Assembly: GCA_947044405.1 (NCBI GenBank)
Contig: CAMRHE010000012.1
Span: 8,242,001 to 8,306,000, forward strand
Source: Leptodactylus fallax
Taxonomy: Eukaryota > Chordata > Amphibia > Anura > Leptodactylidae
Direction: 5' to 3'
Length of the DNA: 64,000 bases
Part shown: in pieces, positions 13,042 to 25,505 of the stretch
Layout: each line of letters begins with the position of its first letter
How positions within the stretch are numbered: the stretch's first letter is position 1
Notes under the pieces: generated by a model
Databases searched by the model: none
Seen by the model: the letters and a program-made list of their open reading frames with translations, nothing else
Told to the model about the DNA's origin: nothing
Position numbers and translations under genes: made by a program

Positions 13042-14671
13042 CAGTACAGACCAAAAGTTTGGATACACCTTCTCATTCCAAGAGTTTTCTGTATTTTCAT
13101 GACTATAAAAATTGTAGATTCACACTGAAGGCATCAAAACTATGAATTAACACATGTGGAATTATATACTTAACAAAAAAGTGTGAAACAACTGAAAATA
13201 TGTCTTATATTCTAGGTTCTTCAAAGTAGCCACCTTTTGCTTTGATTACTGCTTTGCACACTCTTGGCATTCTCTTGATGATCTTCAAGAGGTAGTCACC
13301 TGAAATGGTCTTCCAACAGTCTTGAAGAAGTTCCCAGAGATGCTTAGCACTTGTTGGCCCTTTTGCATTCACTCTGAGGTCCAGCTCACCCCAAACCATC
13401 TCGATTGGGTTCGGGTCTGGTGACTGTGGAGGCCAGGTCATCTGGCGTAGCACCCCATCACTCTCCTTCTTGGTCAAATAGCCCTTACACAGTCTGGAGG
13501 TGTGTTTGGGGTCATTGTCCTGTTGAAAAATAAATGATGGTCCAACTAAACGCAAACCGGATGGAATAGCATGCCGCTGCAAGATGCTGTGGTAACCATG
13601 CTGGTTCAGTATTCCTTCAATTTTGAATAAATCCCCAACAGTGTCACCAGCAAAACACCTTCACACCATCACACCTCCTCCTCCATGCTTCACGGTGGGA
13701 ACCAGGCATGTAGAGTCTATTCGTTCACCTTTTCTGTGTTGCACAAAGACACGGTGGTTGGAACCAAAGATCTCAAATTTGGACTCATCAGACCAAAGCA
13801 CAGATTTCCACAGGTCTAATGTCCATTCCTTGTGTTCTTTAGCCCAAACAAGTCTCTTCTGCTTGTTGCCTGTCCTTAGCAGTGGTTTCCTAGTAGCTAT
13901 TTTACCATGAAGGCCTGCTGCACACAGTCTCCTCTTAACAGTTGTTGTAGAGATGTGTCTGCTGCTAGAACTCTGTGTGGCATTGACCTGGTCTCTAATC
14001 TGAGCTGCTGTTAACCTGCGATTTCTGAGGCTGGTGACTCAGATGAACTTATCCTCCGCAGCAGAGGTGACTCTTGGTCTTCCTTTCCTGGGGCGGTCCT
14101 CATGTGAGCCAGTTTCTTTGTATCGCTTGATGGTTTTGGCCACTGCACTTGGGGACACTTTCAAAGTTTTCCCAATTTTTCGGACTGACTGACCTTCATT
14201 TCTTAAAGTAATGATGGCCACTCGTTTTTCTTTACTTAGCTGCTTTTTTTCTTTCCATAATACAAATTCTAACACTCCATTCAGTAGGACTATAGCTGTT
14301 TATCCACCTGACTTCTGAACAACACAACTGATGGTCCCAACCCCATTTATAAGGCAAGAAATCTCACTTATTAAATCTGACAGGGCACACCTGTGAAGTG
14401 AAAACCATTTCAGGTGACTACCTCTTGAAGCTCATCAAGAGAATGCCAAGAGTGTGCAAAGCAGTAATCAAAGCAAAAGGTGGCTACTTTGAAGAACCTA
14501 GAATATAAGACATATTTTCAGTTGTTTCACACTTTTTTGTTAAGTATATAATTCCACATGTGTTAATTCATAGTTTTGTTGCCTTCAGTGTGAATCTACA
14601 ATTTTTATAGTCATGAAAATACAGAAAACTCTTGGAATGAGAAGGTGTGTCCAAACTTTTGGTCTGTACTG
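13042..14671 (-). mobile_element. DD38E (Intruder-type) Tc1 relative, copy 1
   Basis: A complete 1630-bp element starts CAGTACAGACCAAAAGTTTG and ends with its complement, with TA duplications at 13040-13041 and 14672-14673. The length is identical to copy 2 at 32029-33658. The inverted repeats are about 268 bp and run into the 3' end of the transposase gene. It sits inside the endonuclease region of the older PLE, so it is younger than that PLE. Confidence 0.95.
13205..14257 (-). pseudogene. DD38E transposase with two nonsense codons
   Basis: This is the same protein as the uninterrupted 350-residue one at 32192-33244, in one continuous frame but with two stops. One is CGA to TGA (FI-stop-VTS, about 14039-14041). 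The other replaces the Trp of the VMVWGCF motif near 13662, where two adjacent C-to-T changes on the plus strand also alter the next codon. The second catalytic region reads [11 protein letters not shown], keeping the usual Asn after the catalytic Asp; copy 2 has His. Catalytic E lies in PNPIEMVW. The last 34 codons lie inside the terminal inverted repeat. Confidence 0.92.
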
Positions 14672-15060
14672 TATGTAAATAAGAGTAAGGACTTTACAGG
14701 AAAAAAACCTACTCAAACCAGGAGTTAATAAATTGTTTTATGGCAGAAATGGTGTACAAGGCCACATGTTCATGCCCTAAAAACTTTGTGGGGAAAAAAC
14801 AGCAGAGAATTTAAATGATTGATCCTTGATAATGTAGTAATATCACATGAAAAAGGGATTGCCTTCTCAGTAAACACATATGGGAGGCGCATGGTGGGAA
14901 TTCCAAGGGTCTGACATTCGATGGGATTGAAAACATCCATCCCTCCATAAAGAAAGGTCATCTGGACCGTAAAATACTCCAGAAAGAAACTCAATCAATA
15001 TTCAGCACACAATGTGTTAAACCGTTGGGACTGAATGAGAATATTAACTTCACGTGTTTT

Positions 15061-15479
15061 ATTTCATAATTATGTCAGATAAGGTCTCCTACTTATCACA
15101 AACTTCTATGTGGTAGGGGTTGGAGATAATAGCCAGGACATACTGGTGCTATCTTTATATAATTGTGATCATGAGGAATTAGGTAAGGAATAGCCTGTGT
15201 AAGATTTGCAAGGTTTTTGACAACATATATCATCGTTTTATTCATCATCACAATGACATTAGCTTATACATGTCATATTAAGTGTAGTTTAAGTGTAGGT
15301 ATCACTTGAGTGAGTGGGCTGGTGGACCATAGGGAAAGGGTGACCTACCTATATATTTTCCTCTTCCCCTTGGAGATCAGGTATTGCCCAATATGTATAG
15401 TCTCGGAGCTGGGATATACATAGTGTATACACACTGATTATTTTGTATGATAGATTGTGCCTGACATAATTTATTGATG
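15061..15479. other. unannotated spacer
   Basis: No recognisable feature between the PLE remnant and the solo LTR. Confidence 0.5.
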
Positions 15480-15484
15480 CTCCT

Positions 15485-16798
15485 TGTGAAGGATCTCGTC
15501 CTACCAGAACCCACTTCTGGCACACTTGAGATCGCTTCAATTACCTCACACCCACTTCCATTGAGGGTGCTGGGCCTCCGAGGATAATACGCAAGACAAG
15601 CCTTCTAAATTTTATATATTTATTAACCCCTAAATGGGTTGGCACTAGACACTTAACACATACAGAGAATACATGTAGCGATTAGCAAGCAGATACAAGT
15701 GAAAAGCATCATAACACGGTACATAAAATAAAAATGGGAATAACAGAAAGAAAAGAATATATATTACCAACACCAGCTTGTGATGGTTCTCCGGCCCCCA
15801 GATGATGAGCCAGGGCATGTATCTTATGAACGTCCAGTAGCAGATGAATCTTAGCAGAGCAAAAAGGCAGAAGACCCTTCCGGAACAAGTAGTTAGTCCA
15901 TTTCTCTGAGCCCATGTGGCAGGCTCAGGGTACAGTCTTGAGCAAAGCATGTCTTGCTTACATGCGGTTACACCTCGCCCAGGTTAGCAAAATGGTCTCA
16001 AGCCTTGCTGCTTAGGCCGCATGGTTAGCACATGGGGAACACATGATGAGCACATGGATGAAGTCTCCCACTGGACTTCCCCCACACCTCTCCTCTAGGA
16101 ATAGCACATCACCAAGGACAGAAGACAAAAGAGCCTGGTTCAGCCTGGGCAGAGACCTTTTGTCTCCCCTGGTCTCCTCCCTAAATGAGGTCACCAGGGG
16201 GAGGAGCCCCCACCCCCTCTCTACATCTCTTAGAATCATTTTTCTGTCTAATTCTTTGCCCAATGATTATCGAGTCGGGCTGGTGGTAGAATGGGGTTTT
16301 TGGCGACAACCCCAACCCATAGACTCCAAGGTTGACACTCCAGTTCCCTTTGGGTAAGGAGATCAGTGCCTGGACCTTTCCCGGGCTTTGAATGGTGACA
16401 TGTGTATATTCTGAGCATGCACCTTGACCTGACGCATCTGGGGAATATATCGGGGCGACTGTAAGATGTTCCTCAGGCCAGATATTGTCATAAAACCATT
16501 ATCCCTTTGAAGTAAAGTTGGTGTCAGTCTGTCTACGAATATGCAGATAGTTTCCCCAACACATCCTTTCTGAATGAACCCCCGCTGGGTTAATGAGGGT
16601 TGCAGTCTTATGCAGATACAGGATTTTGACCAAATGGCTGATTGCTTCAGGGACAGGACAATAGACCTGGGCTAGAGAGTATTCTGACCACATTCCAGTT
16701 GCCCCACTAGTCTTGATCCTAGGCACCAACCCCCACTGTGCAGTGATATAGACTGATATTAATATCATAAAATCATATCTGAGCCGCATATCATGACA
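15485..16798 (-). mobile_element. solo LTR
   Basis: The 1314-bp segment begins TGTGAAGGATCT and ends CATGACA (TG...CA) and is flanked by the perfect 5-bp direct repeat CTCCT at 15480-15484 and 16799-16803. Read on the minus strand it starts TGTCATGATATG, carries an AATAAA polyadenylation signal at 15619-15624 (complement) and has about 134 bp of downstream R/U5-like sequence. It is more GC-rich than its surroundings. No gag, pol or env is adjacent, so it looks like the product of LTR-LTR recombination. A 5-bp duplication fits Gypsy elements and some endogenous retroviruses; I cannot decide which. Confidence 0.82.
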
Positions 16799-17191
16799 CT
16801 CCTGTATACATTATAGCTAATTTTTATAAATGTGATTTATAGATACAGTGGGGAAAAAAGTATTTAGTCAGTCACTAATTGTGCAAGTTCTCCCACTTAA
16901 AAAGATGAGGCCGGCCTGTAATTGTCATCATAGGTAGATCTCAACTATGAGAGAAAAAATGAGAAAACAAATCCAGAAAATCACATTGTCTGATTTTTTA
17001 AGAATTTATTTGCAAATAATGGTGGAAAATAAGTATTTGGTCAATAACAAAAGTTCATCTCAATACTTTGTTATATATCCTTTGTTGGCAATAGTATAAT
17101 GTTGTACCGTGTTAGCCATTGAAAGTAGTGGAAGAGTGAAGAAATCAGGCGATACCTTTTAGAGGCTAACTGAGTATACTTATAAGTAAGC

Positions 17192-17219
17192 TTTCAGGAG
17201 TGCTCGCTCCCTTCATCAG
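17192..17219 (-). ncRNA. hammerhead-ribozyme-like core in PLE 3' region
   Basis: On the minus strand, CTGATGA (17219-17213) is followed by a small hairpin-forming stretch, AGGGAGCGAGCACTCCT, and then GAAA (17195-17192). CUGAUGA, stem II and GAAA is the conserved hammerhead core, and hammerhead motifs are known in the terminal regions of Penelope-like elements. I could not build convincing stems I and III around it, so activity is unsupported. Confidence 0.35.
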
Positions 17220-17486
17220 ACATGGTGTGATACAAGAACTGAAAATTAACAGATTTTTATACACATGGTTTTCAAAGCATTTTAGAGTCCTTAAAAAAAA
17301 TTGCAATCTAAGTAGAGAAGTTATTTACAACAGGTCAAAAAAACAGTCTGGAAACTTGTGGTGCGTGAAGGAGGGATCAGTAATTCTTGCTGTTATCTGT
17401 TTGCTATCAGGAGGTGATTTGTGACCCTCACAGGTCATACATAGTGTGATTTGAAGCTGGCATGAATATTGAGTTCAGTTCATGGT

Positions 17487-18523
17487 TCAAACATAGTGTG
17501 ACATGAAGCTGGCATGAATATTAAGTCCAAATTGCAGAGTTTGAAATTTTTGCATAAATTTGTACTCCATTTCTTTTCTTTTCTCCTGTGTCTTAAAATG
17601 TCCCATTAAAACCACAACCCGCAAATCTTCAATAGAGTGGTTTTCTCCGGAGAAATGTGCGGCCACTGGGAGATCGGTTCTGCTGTTATTAATGGTGGAT
17701 CTGTGTGAGTTCATTCGTTGACTGAGTCTCTGCCCTGTTTCCCCCACATAGAGGCCTGTGGTGGGACATTGCACACACATTATGAGGTACACCACATTGG
17801 AAGACCTGCAGGAAAATGTCCCCCTAATTCTGTGCACCTGTTGTGACTGTGGGATAGGTACACTGTCAGCGGTGTGGATGTGCTTGCAGGTCATGCACCT
17901 TTTATGTAGGCAAGGTGAGGTGCCATTTTCAGTTGGGGCCTTCAGGGCACTCCGGACGATAATGCGCCTCAGGTTTGGTGGTTGTCGAAAGGAGAGGAGA
18001 GGGGGGACTGGAAATATGTCCTTGAGTCTGTTGTCCCTATGTAGTACAGGTTGGAGCTCCTTGGCAATCCTTCGTAGGATCTCCAGCTGTGGGTTGTAGG
18101 TGACAACTAGGGGCACTCGTGCTTCTTTCTGGGTCTCTCTATATGTGAGCAGACTGTCTCTGTTAATGGCTGCTGCTTTGTTTAATTGGTTGTCTGTCAC
18201 TTTTGGTTTGTATCCCAATCTGAGAAATTTCATCCTCAGATCCAGGAGGTGCTTGTCCAGGTCTGTTTTGTCGGAGCAAATACGATTGTATCGTATAGCC
18301 TGGCTGTAGATTATAGATTGTCTTGTGTGCTTGGGGTGGAAGCTGTCGTTTCTCAGGTAGGCCGTTCTGTCTGTGGGTTTGTGGTATATTGATGTGAGTA
18401 GCCGGTGGTCTTTAATGTATATTGTGGTATCCAGAAAGTGAATTTCACTCCCTGAATAGCTAAGTTTAAGGTTGATGGTCGGGTGAAAGTCATTGAAGTC
18501 ATTATGGAATTGAAGTAGGGCAA
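17487..18523 (-). CDS. Penelope-like RT C-terminus and GIY-YIG endonuclease (5'-truncated, frame open)
   Basis: About 345 codons are open to the stop at 17487. Residues are numbered from a non-ATG codon in the flanking duplication, so the true start is missing. Residues 20-95 match the end of a PLE reverse transcriptase and thumb (IHFLDTTIYI, YHKPTDRTAYL, RYNRICSD). A Cys cluster (PCLHKRCMTC, 208-216) precedes the GIY-YIG nuclease: VVYLIMC (247-253), GLYVGETGQRL (260-270), a downstream Arg/His segment (QRMNSH) and the Glu-rich EMEYKF helix near 321-326. This domain nicks target DNA to prime reverse transcription. The frame has no stop or obvious frameshift, so insertion seems fairly recent, but the RT catalytic motifs are lost and it cannot be autonomous. 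Confidence 0.88.
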
Positions 18524-19869
18524 TTGTTGGCAATGACAGAGGTCAAACGTTTTCACACACTGTTGCTGGTATGTTGGCCCATTCCTCCATGCAGATCTCC
18601 TCTAGAGCAGTGATGTTTTGGGGCTGTCGCTCGGCAACACGGACTTTCAACTCCCTCCAAAGGTTTTCTATTGTGTAGAGATCTGGAGACTGGCTAGGCC
18701 ACCCCAGGACCTTGAAATGCTTCTTACGAAGCCGCTCCTTCGCTGCCCTGGTGGTGTTCTTGGGATCATTGTCATGCTGAAAGACCCAGTCACGTTTCAT
18801 CTTCAATGCCCTTGCTGATGGAAGGAGGTTTGCACTAAAAATCTCACGATACATGGCCCCATTCATTCTTTGATGTACACGGATCAGTCGTCCTGGTCCT
18901 TTTGCAGAGAAACAGCACCAAAGCATGATGTTGCCACCCCCATGCTTCACAGTAGGTATGGTGTTCTTTGGATGCAACTCAGCATTCACTCTCCTCCAAA
19001 CACGACGAGTTGTGTTTCTACCAAACAGTTCTACTTTGGTTTAATCTGACCATATGACATTCTCCCAATATTTTTCTGGAACATCCAAATGCTCTCTAGC
19101 AAACTTCAGACGGGCCCGGATATGTACTGGCTTAAGCAGGGGGACACGCCTGGCACTGCAGGATCTGAGTCCCTGGCGGCGTAGTGTGTTACTGACGGTA
19201 GCCTTTGTTACATTAGTCCCAGCTTTCTGCAGGTCATTCACTAGGTCCCCCCGTGAGGTTCTGAGATTTTTGCTCACCGTTCTTGTGATCATTTTGACCC
19301 CACGGGGTGAGATCTTGCATGGAGCCCCTGATCGAGGGAGATTATCAGTGGTCTTGTATGTCTTCCATTTTCTAATTATTGCTCCCACAGTTGATTTCTT
19401 CACACCAAGCTGCTTGCCTATTGCAGATTCAGTCTTCCCAGCCTGGTGCAGGTCTACAATTTTGTTTCTGGTGTCCTTCTACAGCTCTTTGGTCTTCACC
19501 ATAGTGGAGTTTGGAGTGTGACTGTTTGAGGTTGTGGACAGGTGTCTTTTATACTGATAACAATGTCAAACAGGAGCCATTACTACAGGTAATGAGTGGA
19601 GGACAGAGGAGCCTCTTAAAGAAGAAGTTACAGGTCTGTGAGAGCCAGAAATCTTGCTTGTTTGTAGGTGACCAAATACTTATTTTCCACCATAATTTGC
19701 AAATAAATTCTTTAAAAAAATCAGACAATGTGATTTTCTAGATATGTTTTCTCATTTTGTCTCTCATATAGTTGAGGTCTGCCTATGATGACAATTACAG
19801 GCCGGCCTCATCTTTTTAAGTGGGAGAACTTGCACAATTGGTGGCTGACTACTTTTTTTCCCCACTGTA

Positions 19870-20179
19870 TATGCAATATCCCACTTCAAATTTGATTACC
19901 CTCTACTTATTATTCAATATTGTGTATATATCATGGTCTGTAACGATGAGAGATCATCTTCGTATGTCCCTGTCCCTTATTTTGCAATGGGTCCCAACCT
20001 TTGATCCATAACAAGGATTCCCAATGTAACAATGTTGTTTATATGTGAATCGGACTTAATATTTAGTTGACACCCATCTAGCCATTGATCATATTCTATG
20101 TGGAGACTTTAGTCCTGCACCAATTAACACACTCCACATCAGAGGGGTGTGTGGGAGGATGGGTGGATCTTGTAATATA
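19870..20179. other. unannotated spacer
   Basis: About 300 bp between two TA-flanked elements; nothing recognised. Confidence 0.5.
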
Positions 20180-20181
20180 TA

Positions 20182-20459
20182 CAGTGGGTACGGAAAGTAT
20201 TCAGGCCCCTTTAAATTTTTCACTCTTTGTTTCATTGCAGCCATTTGCTAAAAGTTCATTTTATTACTCAATACTGAGCAAAGGGTCTGAATACTTATGA
20301 CCACGTGATATTTCAGTTTTTCTTTTTTTAATAAATTTGCAGAAATATCTACATTTCTGTTTTTTTACTGTCAAGATGGGGTGCTGAGTGTACAAAATGG
20401 CTGCAATGAAACAAAGAGTGAAAAATTTAAAGGGGTCTGAATACTTTCTGTACCCACTA
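20182..20459. mobile_element. Tc1/mariner-type MITE (family G)
   Basis: The 278-bp element has ~66-bp inverted repeats beginning CAGTGGGTACGGAAAGTATT, flanked by TA (20180-20181, 20460-20461). The right-most base pair of the terminus has mutated (ACTA where ACTG is expected). It is an internal-deletion derivative of a Tc1-like family found widely in fish and frogs. No coding sequence remains. Confidence 0.85.
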
Positions 20460-20617
20460 TATATCTGACACTACGCCGTGGCAAGTGTATTACCATGAGT
20501 ACCAATGCCCACAATCAGGGCCCTGGAAAATATAATTTTAACTGCAGAAAATAAGATATCACTGTGTTGGCAGTTTATCTGCCATAACATCATGTCAGTT
20601 GTATCACAACCAATAAC

Positions 20618-21000
20618 TAAATAAATTTGCAACCTGCACTACAAAACAGTATACATAACAGTAACATAATATGGGTCAATGCAATGCATTTTGCTTTGCG
20701 AAATATGTCATAAACAATTAAGATCGTAAATGATCCATTTTATTTCAGTAGCTGCAGTTTACACTTCTGACTGTGCAGAAATAGGTATTATGACATGCCT
20801 ATATACATGTATGCCTTTCTGCCAGAAAGTATTTACAACTCCTCTCGAATTGGTAACTTGTTTTCTATCTTAGTATAGGATTTCTACTTGTGCAAGGTTT
20901 TCTGAGTCCAACCTTTAGCTGTTCTTGATAAACCCGAAGAAACTTTTATTGACACAATCGTCTAAATGGTCTTTAACTGGATGCCAAAAGCTTGTTTCTA
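20618..21000 (+). repeat. duplicated segment, copy 1, with near-identical core
   Basis: This matches 33738-34153 in the same orientation at roughly 85% identity with several indels. The 134-bp core at 20728-20861 differs from the core at 33859-33992 at only two positions. The core starts aaatgatccattttatttca and ends near gaattggtaacttgt. No transposon ends or protein family are recognised. Confidence 0.8.
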
Positions 21001-22226
21001 GAAAAACCAGACAGATTTTTTTCTCAATCCTAGACAACACCATTAAATGATACCTTCATAAACATCAGACTTTAAGATCTGGAATCTGGACAAATTGCAA
21101 ATTCATTAAAGGGCAAGTAAAATATATCCTTGATACATATTGTGCTTGCACAAAATTGTTTCAATATTAAGAGAAAGTATAGAAAAGTTTTGGGGGCAAA
21201 TATCCTTTAACAAATTGTTATTATAGAGCCTGTAAAAAAATATCAGTTTGGCACATGTAATTTCCCTACAAAACCAAAAATATAACTAATATTATTCACT
21301 TTAGAATGAGCTATCATTTCATGGAAATTTATGGAAAACTTGCTTAAATTTCTCATTCTTCGTTATTAAAAATATTTTGCTGTCATCACGGCTCCACTAA
21401 GTCTATAATTTCATGGTAGAAAGAAATTATTTCTCTGCTCTCTGGCTTGTACTATTATAGTTTATTTTGCATGGAAACATTTTATTTTAAAATATGTCTG
21501 CTTGATTGACAGATCATTTCTATAATTTACATCATTTTGGTATAAAAGTAACACATTTGTGACTACTGCTAGTACATTACTCTAAATGTAAAAATCTTGG
21601 GTTCTCTTGATACATTACATTTGTGCCATACTGTATTTTGAATGCATATATGTTTAAATACAAATTTATCTTACAAATTATTATTGGTTTGATTGGGGCA
21701 AATACATGCTTAAGGAGATTGATGGTACTGAACAACATGTCATGCTTGAATACACCTCATACCTACTTATCTTTTATCTTAGCTCAACATATCCCAAAAA
21801 GTGTTGTGCTAGATGACCTGCATGTAAAAACAATTGCAAATTCACCATATTTTGTCACAGGATGTGTGTCCAGTGTTTTTCTAATTGTGGCCTCCCAGTG
21901 GTTATGTTGTGTGTTTCAGCCTGTCAAGGGTTTTGCTAGTGATATTGTATCAAATTATTTTCTTGAAATCCCAAACATTTTGACTATCATCCAGAATTTT
22001 GTACAGCTAGGCAATACTTTTCATGTCAAGCTGCTTTACTTCTTTTTTGTCTGCCATGAATTTGCAGTGCTTAAAGGGAATGTATTCCATATATATGTAT
22101 CACCTATTTTTTGCATATTATTTTTTCTAATCTGTTTTTATATTCTGATTTTTTTATTCTGTTTTCTTTACATGAATATGGAGGCAGCCATCTTGCCTGA
22201 ACTGCAATTACCAGCATTCAGAAATA
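21001..22226. other. AT-rich DNA with a long unassigned open frame
   Basis: An open frame of about 209 codons lies at 21623-22252 (+). Its translation is rich in Phe, Leu and Ile, has no recognisable domain and runs into the terminal repeat of the Tc1 element at 22227. A TTAAAGGGA at about 22072 resembles a T2 terminus. I treat the frame as probably fortuitous. Confidence 0.4.
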
Positions 22227-22835
22227 CAATGGAGGAAAAAAAAAGTATTTAGTTATCCACCAATTGTGCAAGTTCTCCCACTTAAAAAGATGAGAGGCCT
22301 GCAATTGACATCATAGGTAGACCTCAACTATGAGAGACAAAATGAGAAAACAAATCCAGAAAATCACATTGTCTGATTTTTAAAGAATTTATTTGCAAAT
22401 TATGGTGGAAAATAAGTATTTGGTCAATAACAAACGTTCATCTCAATACTTTGTTATATATCCTTTGTTGGCAATGACAGAGGTCAAACGTTTTCTGTAA
22501 GTCTTCACAAGGTTGGCACACACTGTTGTTGGTATGTTGGCCCATTCCTCCATGCAGATCTCCTCTAGAGCAGTGATGTTTTGGGGCTGTCACTGGGCAA
22601 CACGGACTTTCAACTCCCTTCAAAGGTTTGGGGTTGAGATCTGGAGACTGGCTAGGCCACTCCAGGACCTTGAAATGTTTCTTATGAAGCCACTCCTTCG
22701 TTGCCCTGGCGGTGTGCTTGGGATCATTGTCATGCTGAAAGACCCAGCCACGTTTCATCTTTAATGCCCTTGCTGATGGAAGGAGGTGTGCACTCAAAAT
22801 CTCACGATACATGGCCCCATTCATTCTTTCATGTA

Positions 22836-24472
<1,637 letters not shown>

Positions 24473-24540
24473 TACATGGATCAGTCGTCCTGGTCCCTTT
24501 GCAGAGAAACAGCCCCAAAGCATGATGTTGCCACCCCCAA

Positions 24541-24810
24541 GCTAGAGAGCATTTGGATGTTCCAGAAGAGTATTGTAAGAATGTCATATGGTCAGATGAA
24601 ACAAAAGTAGAACAGTTTGGTAGAAACACAACTCGTCTTGTTTGGAGGAGAGTGAATGCTGAGTTGCATCCAAAGAACACCATACCTACTGTGAAGCATG
24701 GGCCAACATGGGCCAACATACCAGCAACAGTGTGTGCCAACCTTGTGAAGACTGACAGAAAACGTTTGACCTCTGTCATTGCAAACAAAGGATATATAAC
24801 AAAGTATTGA
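24541..24810 (+). pseudogene. family D transposase fragment, right arm
   Basis: The plus-strand frame reads through [20 protein letters not shown] and [17 protein letters not shown]. It then jumps directly to [15 protein letters not shown] and ends NKGYITKY with a stop at 24808-24810. The deleted part contains the second Asp and the Glu of the catalytic triad. A short duplication, GGGCCAACAT twice, marks the deletion junction. Confidence 0.88.
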
Positions 24811-25026
24811 GATGAACTTTTGTTATTGACCAAATACTTATTTTCCACCATAATTTGAAAATAAATTCTTTAAAAATCAGACAATGTGATTTTCTGGATT
24901 TGTTTTCTCAATTTGTCTCTCATAGTTGAGGTCTACCTATGATGACAATTACAGGCCGGCCTCATCTTTTTAAGTGGGAGAACTTGCACAATTGCTAGCT
25001 GACTAAATATTTTTTTTCCCACTGTA

Positions 25027-25369
25027 CGCTTTACAGCAGTCACATGGATCTCATGAGCCTGTAGGCTGGAGAGAACTAACTGGAGAGTTTTTCTTGATTC
25101 CCCCTGCACTGGAGAGAGATGTGCCTAATATTAGAATCTAAATATAGCTAGTAGCTAGCTATAATTTACTCCAGGCTCAAATATAAAGTATAGCACATGA
25201 CCCTCCCACTAAGCTGCTCAAATAGGCAAAAATTCACAACTTTCTGCCTTGTGACAAAATTTTGACTTTTTACAAATATTTTATCTCACTTTTTGGTGTA
25301 AAATGTTTTATAAATTGCCAAACTGACATCTATAGGATTGTGTTATAAGCATGGTTTTTCACTAAGGGC
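25027..25369. other. unannotated spacer
   Basis: Nothing recognised. Confidence 0.5.
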
Positions 25370-25505
25370 AAAACTAGTCGCTACTGGGCCTTGGAACTTG
25401 AGGAGGTCCCAATGATCCCTGTGCCACATAAAATATACCACCGTTCTAAATAGCGCAAGGTAAGTAGGGTCCCATTACAGATCTTGCATTGGGGCCCAGC
25501 AACTT
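25370..25505. mobile_element. fragment of hAT-type MITE
   Basis: Sequence such as cataaaatataccac, ttctaaatagcgcaaggta and gcattggggccc matches the interior of the hAT MITE at 61939-62125. Neither terminus is preserved. It abuts the large repeat that starts at 25506. Confidence 0.55.

Larger units (their letters stand above)
11230..15060 (+). pseudogene. Penelope-like element (RT plus GIY-YIG), decayed and split by a Tc1 element
   Basis: Conceptual translation across several frames gives PLE hallmarks in the right order. They are an IKPSDKG box at 11701-11725, LHPFLIMLPSYAQDNMDVLL then LDVKTLYGC (RT motif A region) at 12041-12170, an LDD remnant near 12400, and the thumb region with RKDTAMNSLLVW and IPKGQFLCICRNCSE at 12540-12660. 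GIFKCGSCKA follows at 13008-13034. The frame is then broken by the DD38E insertion at 13042-14671. It resumes with VYKATCSCPKNFVGK at 14751-14795, the core of the GIY-YIG endonuclease, and ends with LQKETQSIF and PLGLNENINF at 14980-15050. Intact PLE proteins join a reverse transcriptase to this endonuclease for target-primed insertion. Many frameshifts and stops make it an old, dead copy, in a family different from the PLE at 17-18.5 kb. Confidence 0.85.
17093..18523 (-). mobile_element. 5'-truncated Penelope-like element inserted in Tc1
   Basis: The 1431-bp insert is flanked by the perfect 11-bp duplication TTGTTGGCAAT (17082-17092 and 18524-18534), which is transposase-gene sequence of the host Tc1. 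On the minus strand it holds the 3' half of a PLE: end of the RT, GIY-YIG domain, stop at 17487, then about 390 bp of 3' untranslated sequence. The last ~70 bp (CTAACACGGTACAACATTAT region) recur alone at 4224-4295 and 37621-37705. The 5' part of the element is absent at the insertion boundary, as expected of 5' truncation. Confidence 0.93.
17060..19502 (-). pseudogene. Tc1 transposase, family D, with stops, deletion and PLE insertion
   Basis: The start at 19502 reads MVKTKEL and meets a stop (TAG, 19479-19481) at codon 8. The paired-like DNA-binding region follows, with [15 protein letters not shown] and [14 protein letters not shown] second stop (TAA) falls directly after the first catalytic Asp (NVIWSD). 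The catalytic core continues in the same frame with [11 protein letters not shown] and [10 protein letters not shown], 34 residues apart. A 22-bp deletion near 18555, relative to the copy at 22.5 kb, shifts the frame in ATVC. The PLE at 17093-18523 separates the last ~10 codons (NKGYITKY), which end at 17060. It is clearly dead. Confidence 0.92.
16846..19867 (-). mobile_element. Tc1-like DD34E element, family D copy 1, interrupted by a PLE
   Basis: The ends read CAGTGGGGAAAAAAGTATTT and its complement, with TA at 16844-16845 and 19868-19869. The inverted repeats are about 200 bp. Without the 1431-bp PLE and one copy of its target duplication the element is about 1580 bp, normal for Tc1. It encodes the broken transposase below. 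Confidence 0.95.

Noticed and set aside
16012..16357. 83- and 104-codon frames in GC-richer sequence, possible exon
   Set aside because: They lie wholly within the solo LTR and have no recognisable protein features.
21623..22252. 209-codon open frame with hydrophobic translation
   Set aside because: No recognisable domain or intron/exon context, composition follows the local AT-richness, and it ends inside a transposon terminal repeat. Probably fortuitous; conservation in a related species would be needed to revive it.
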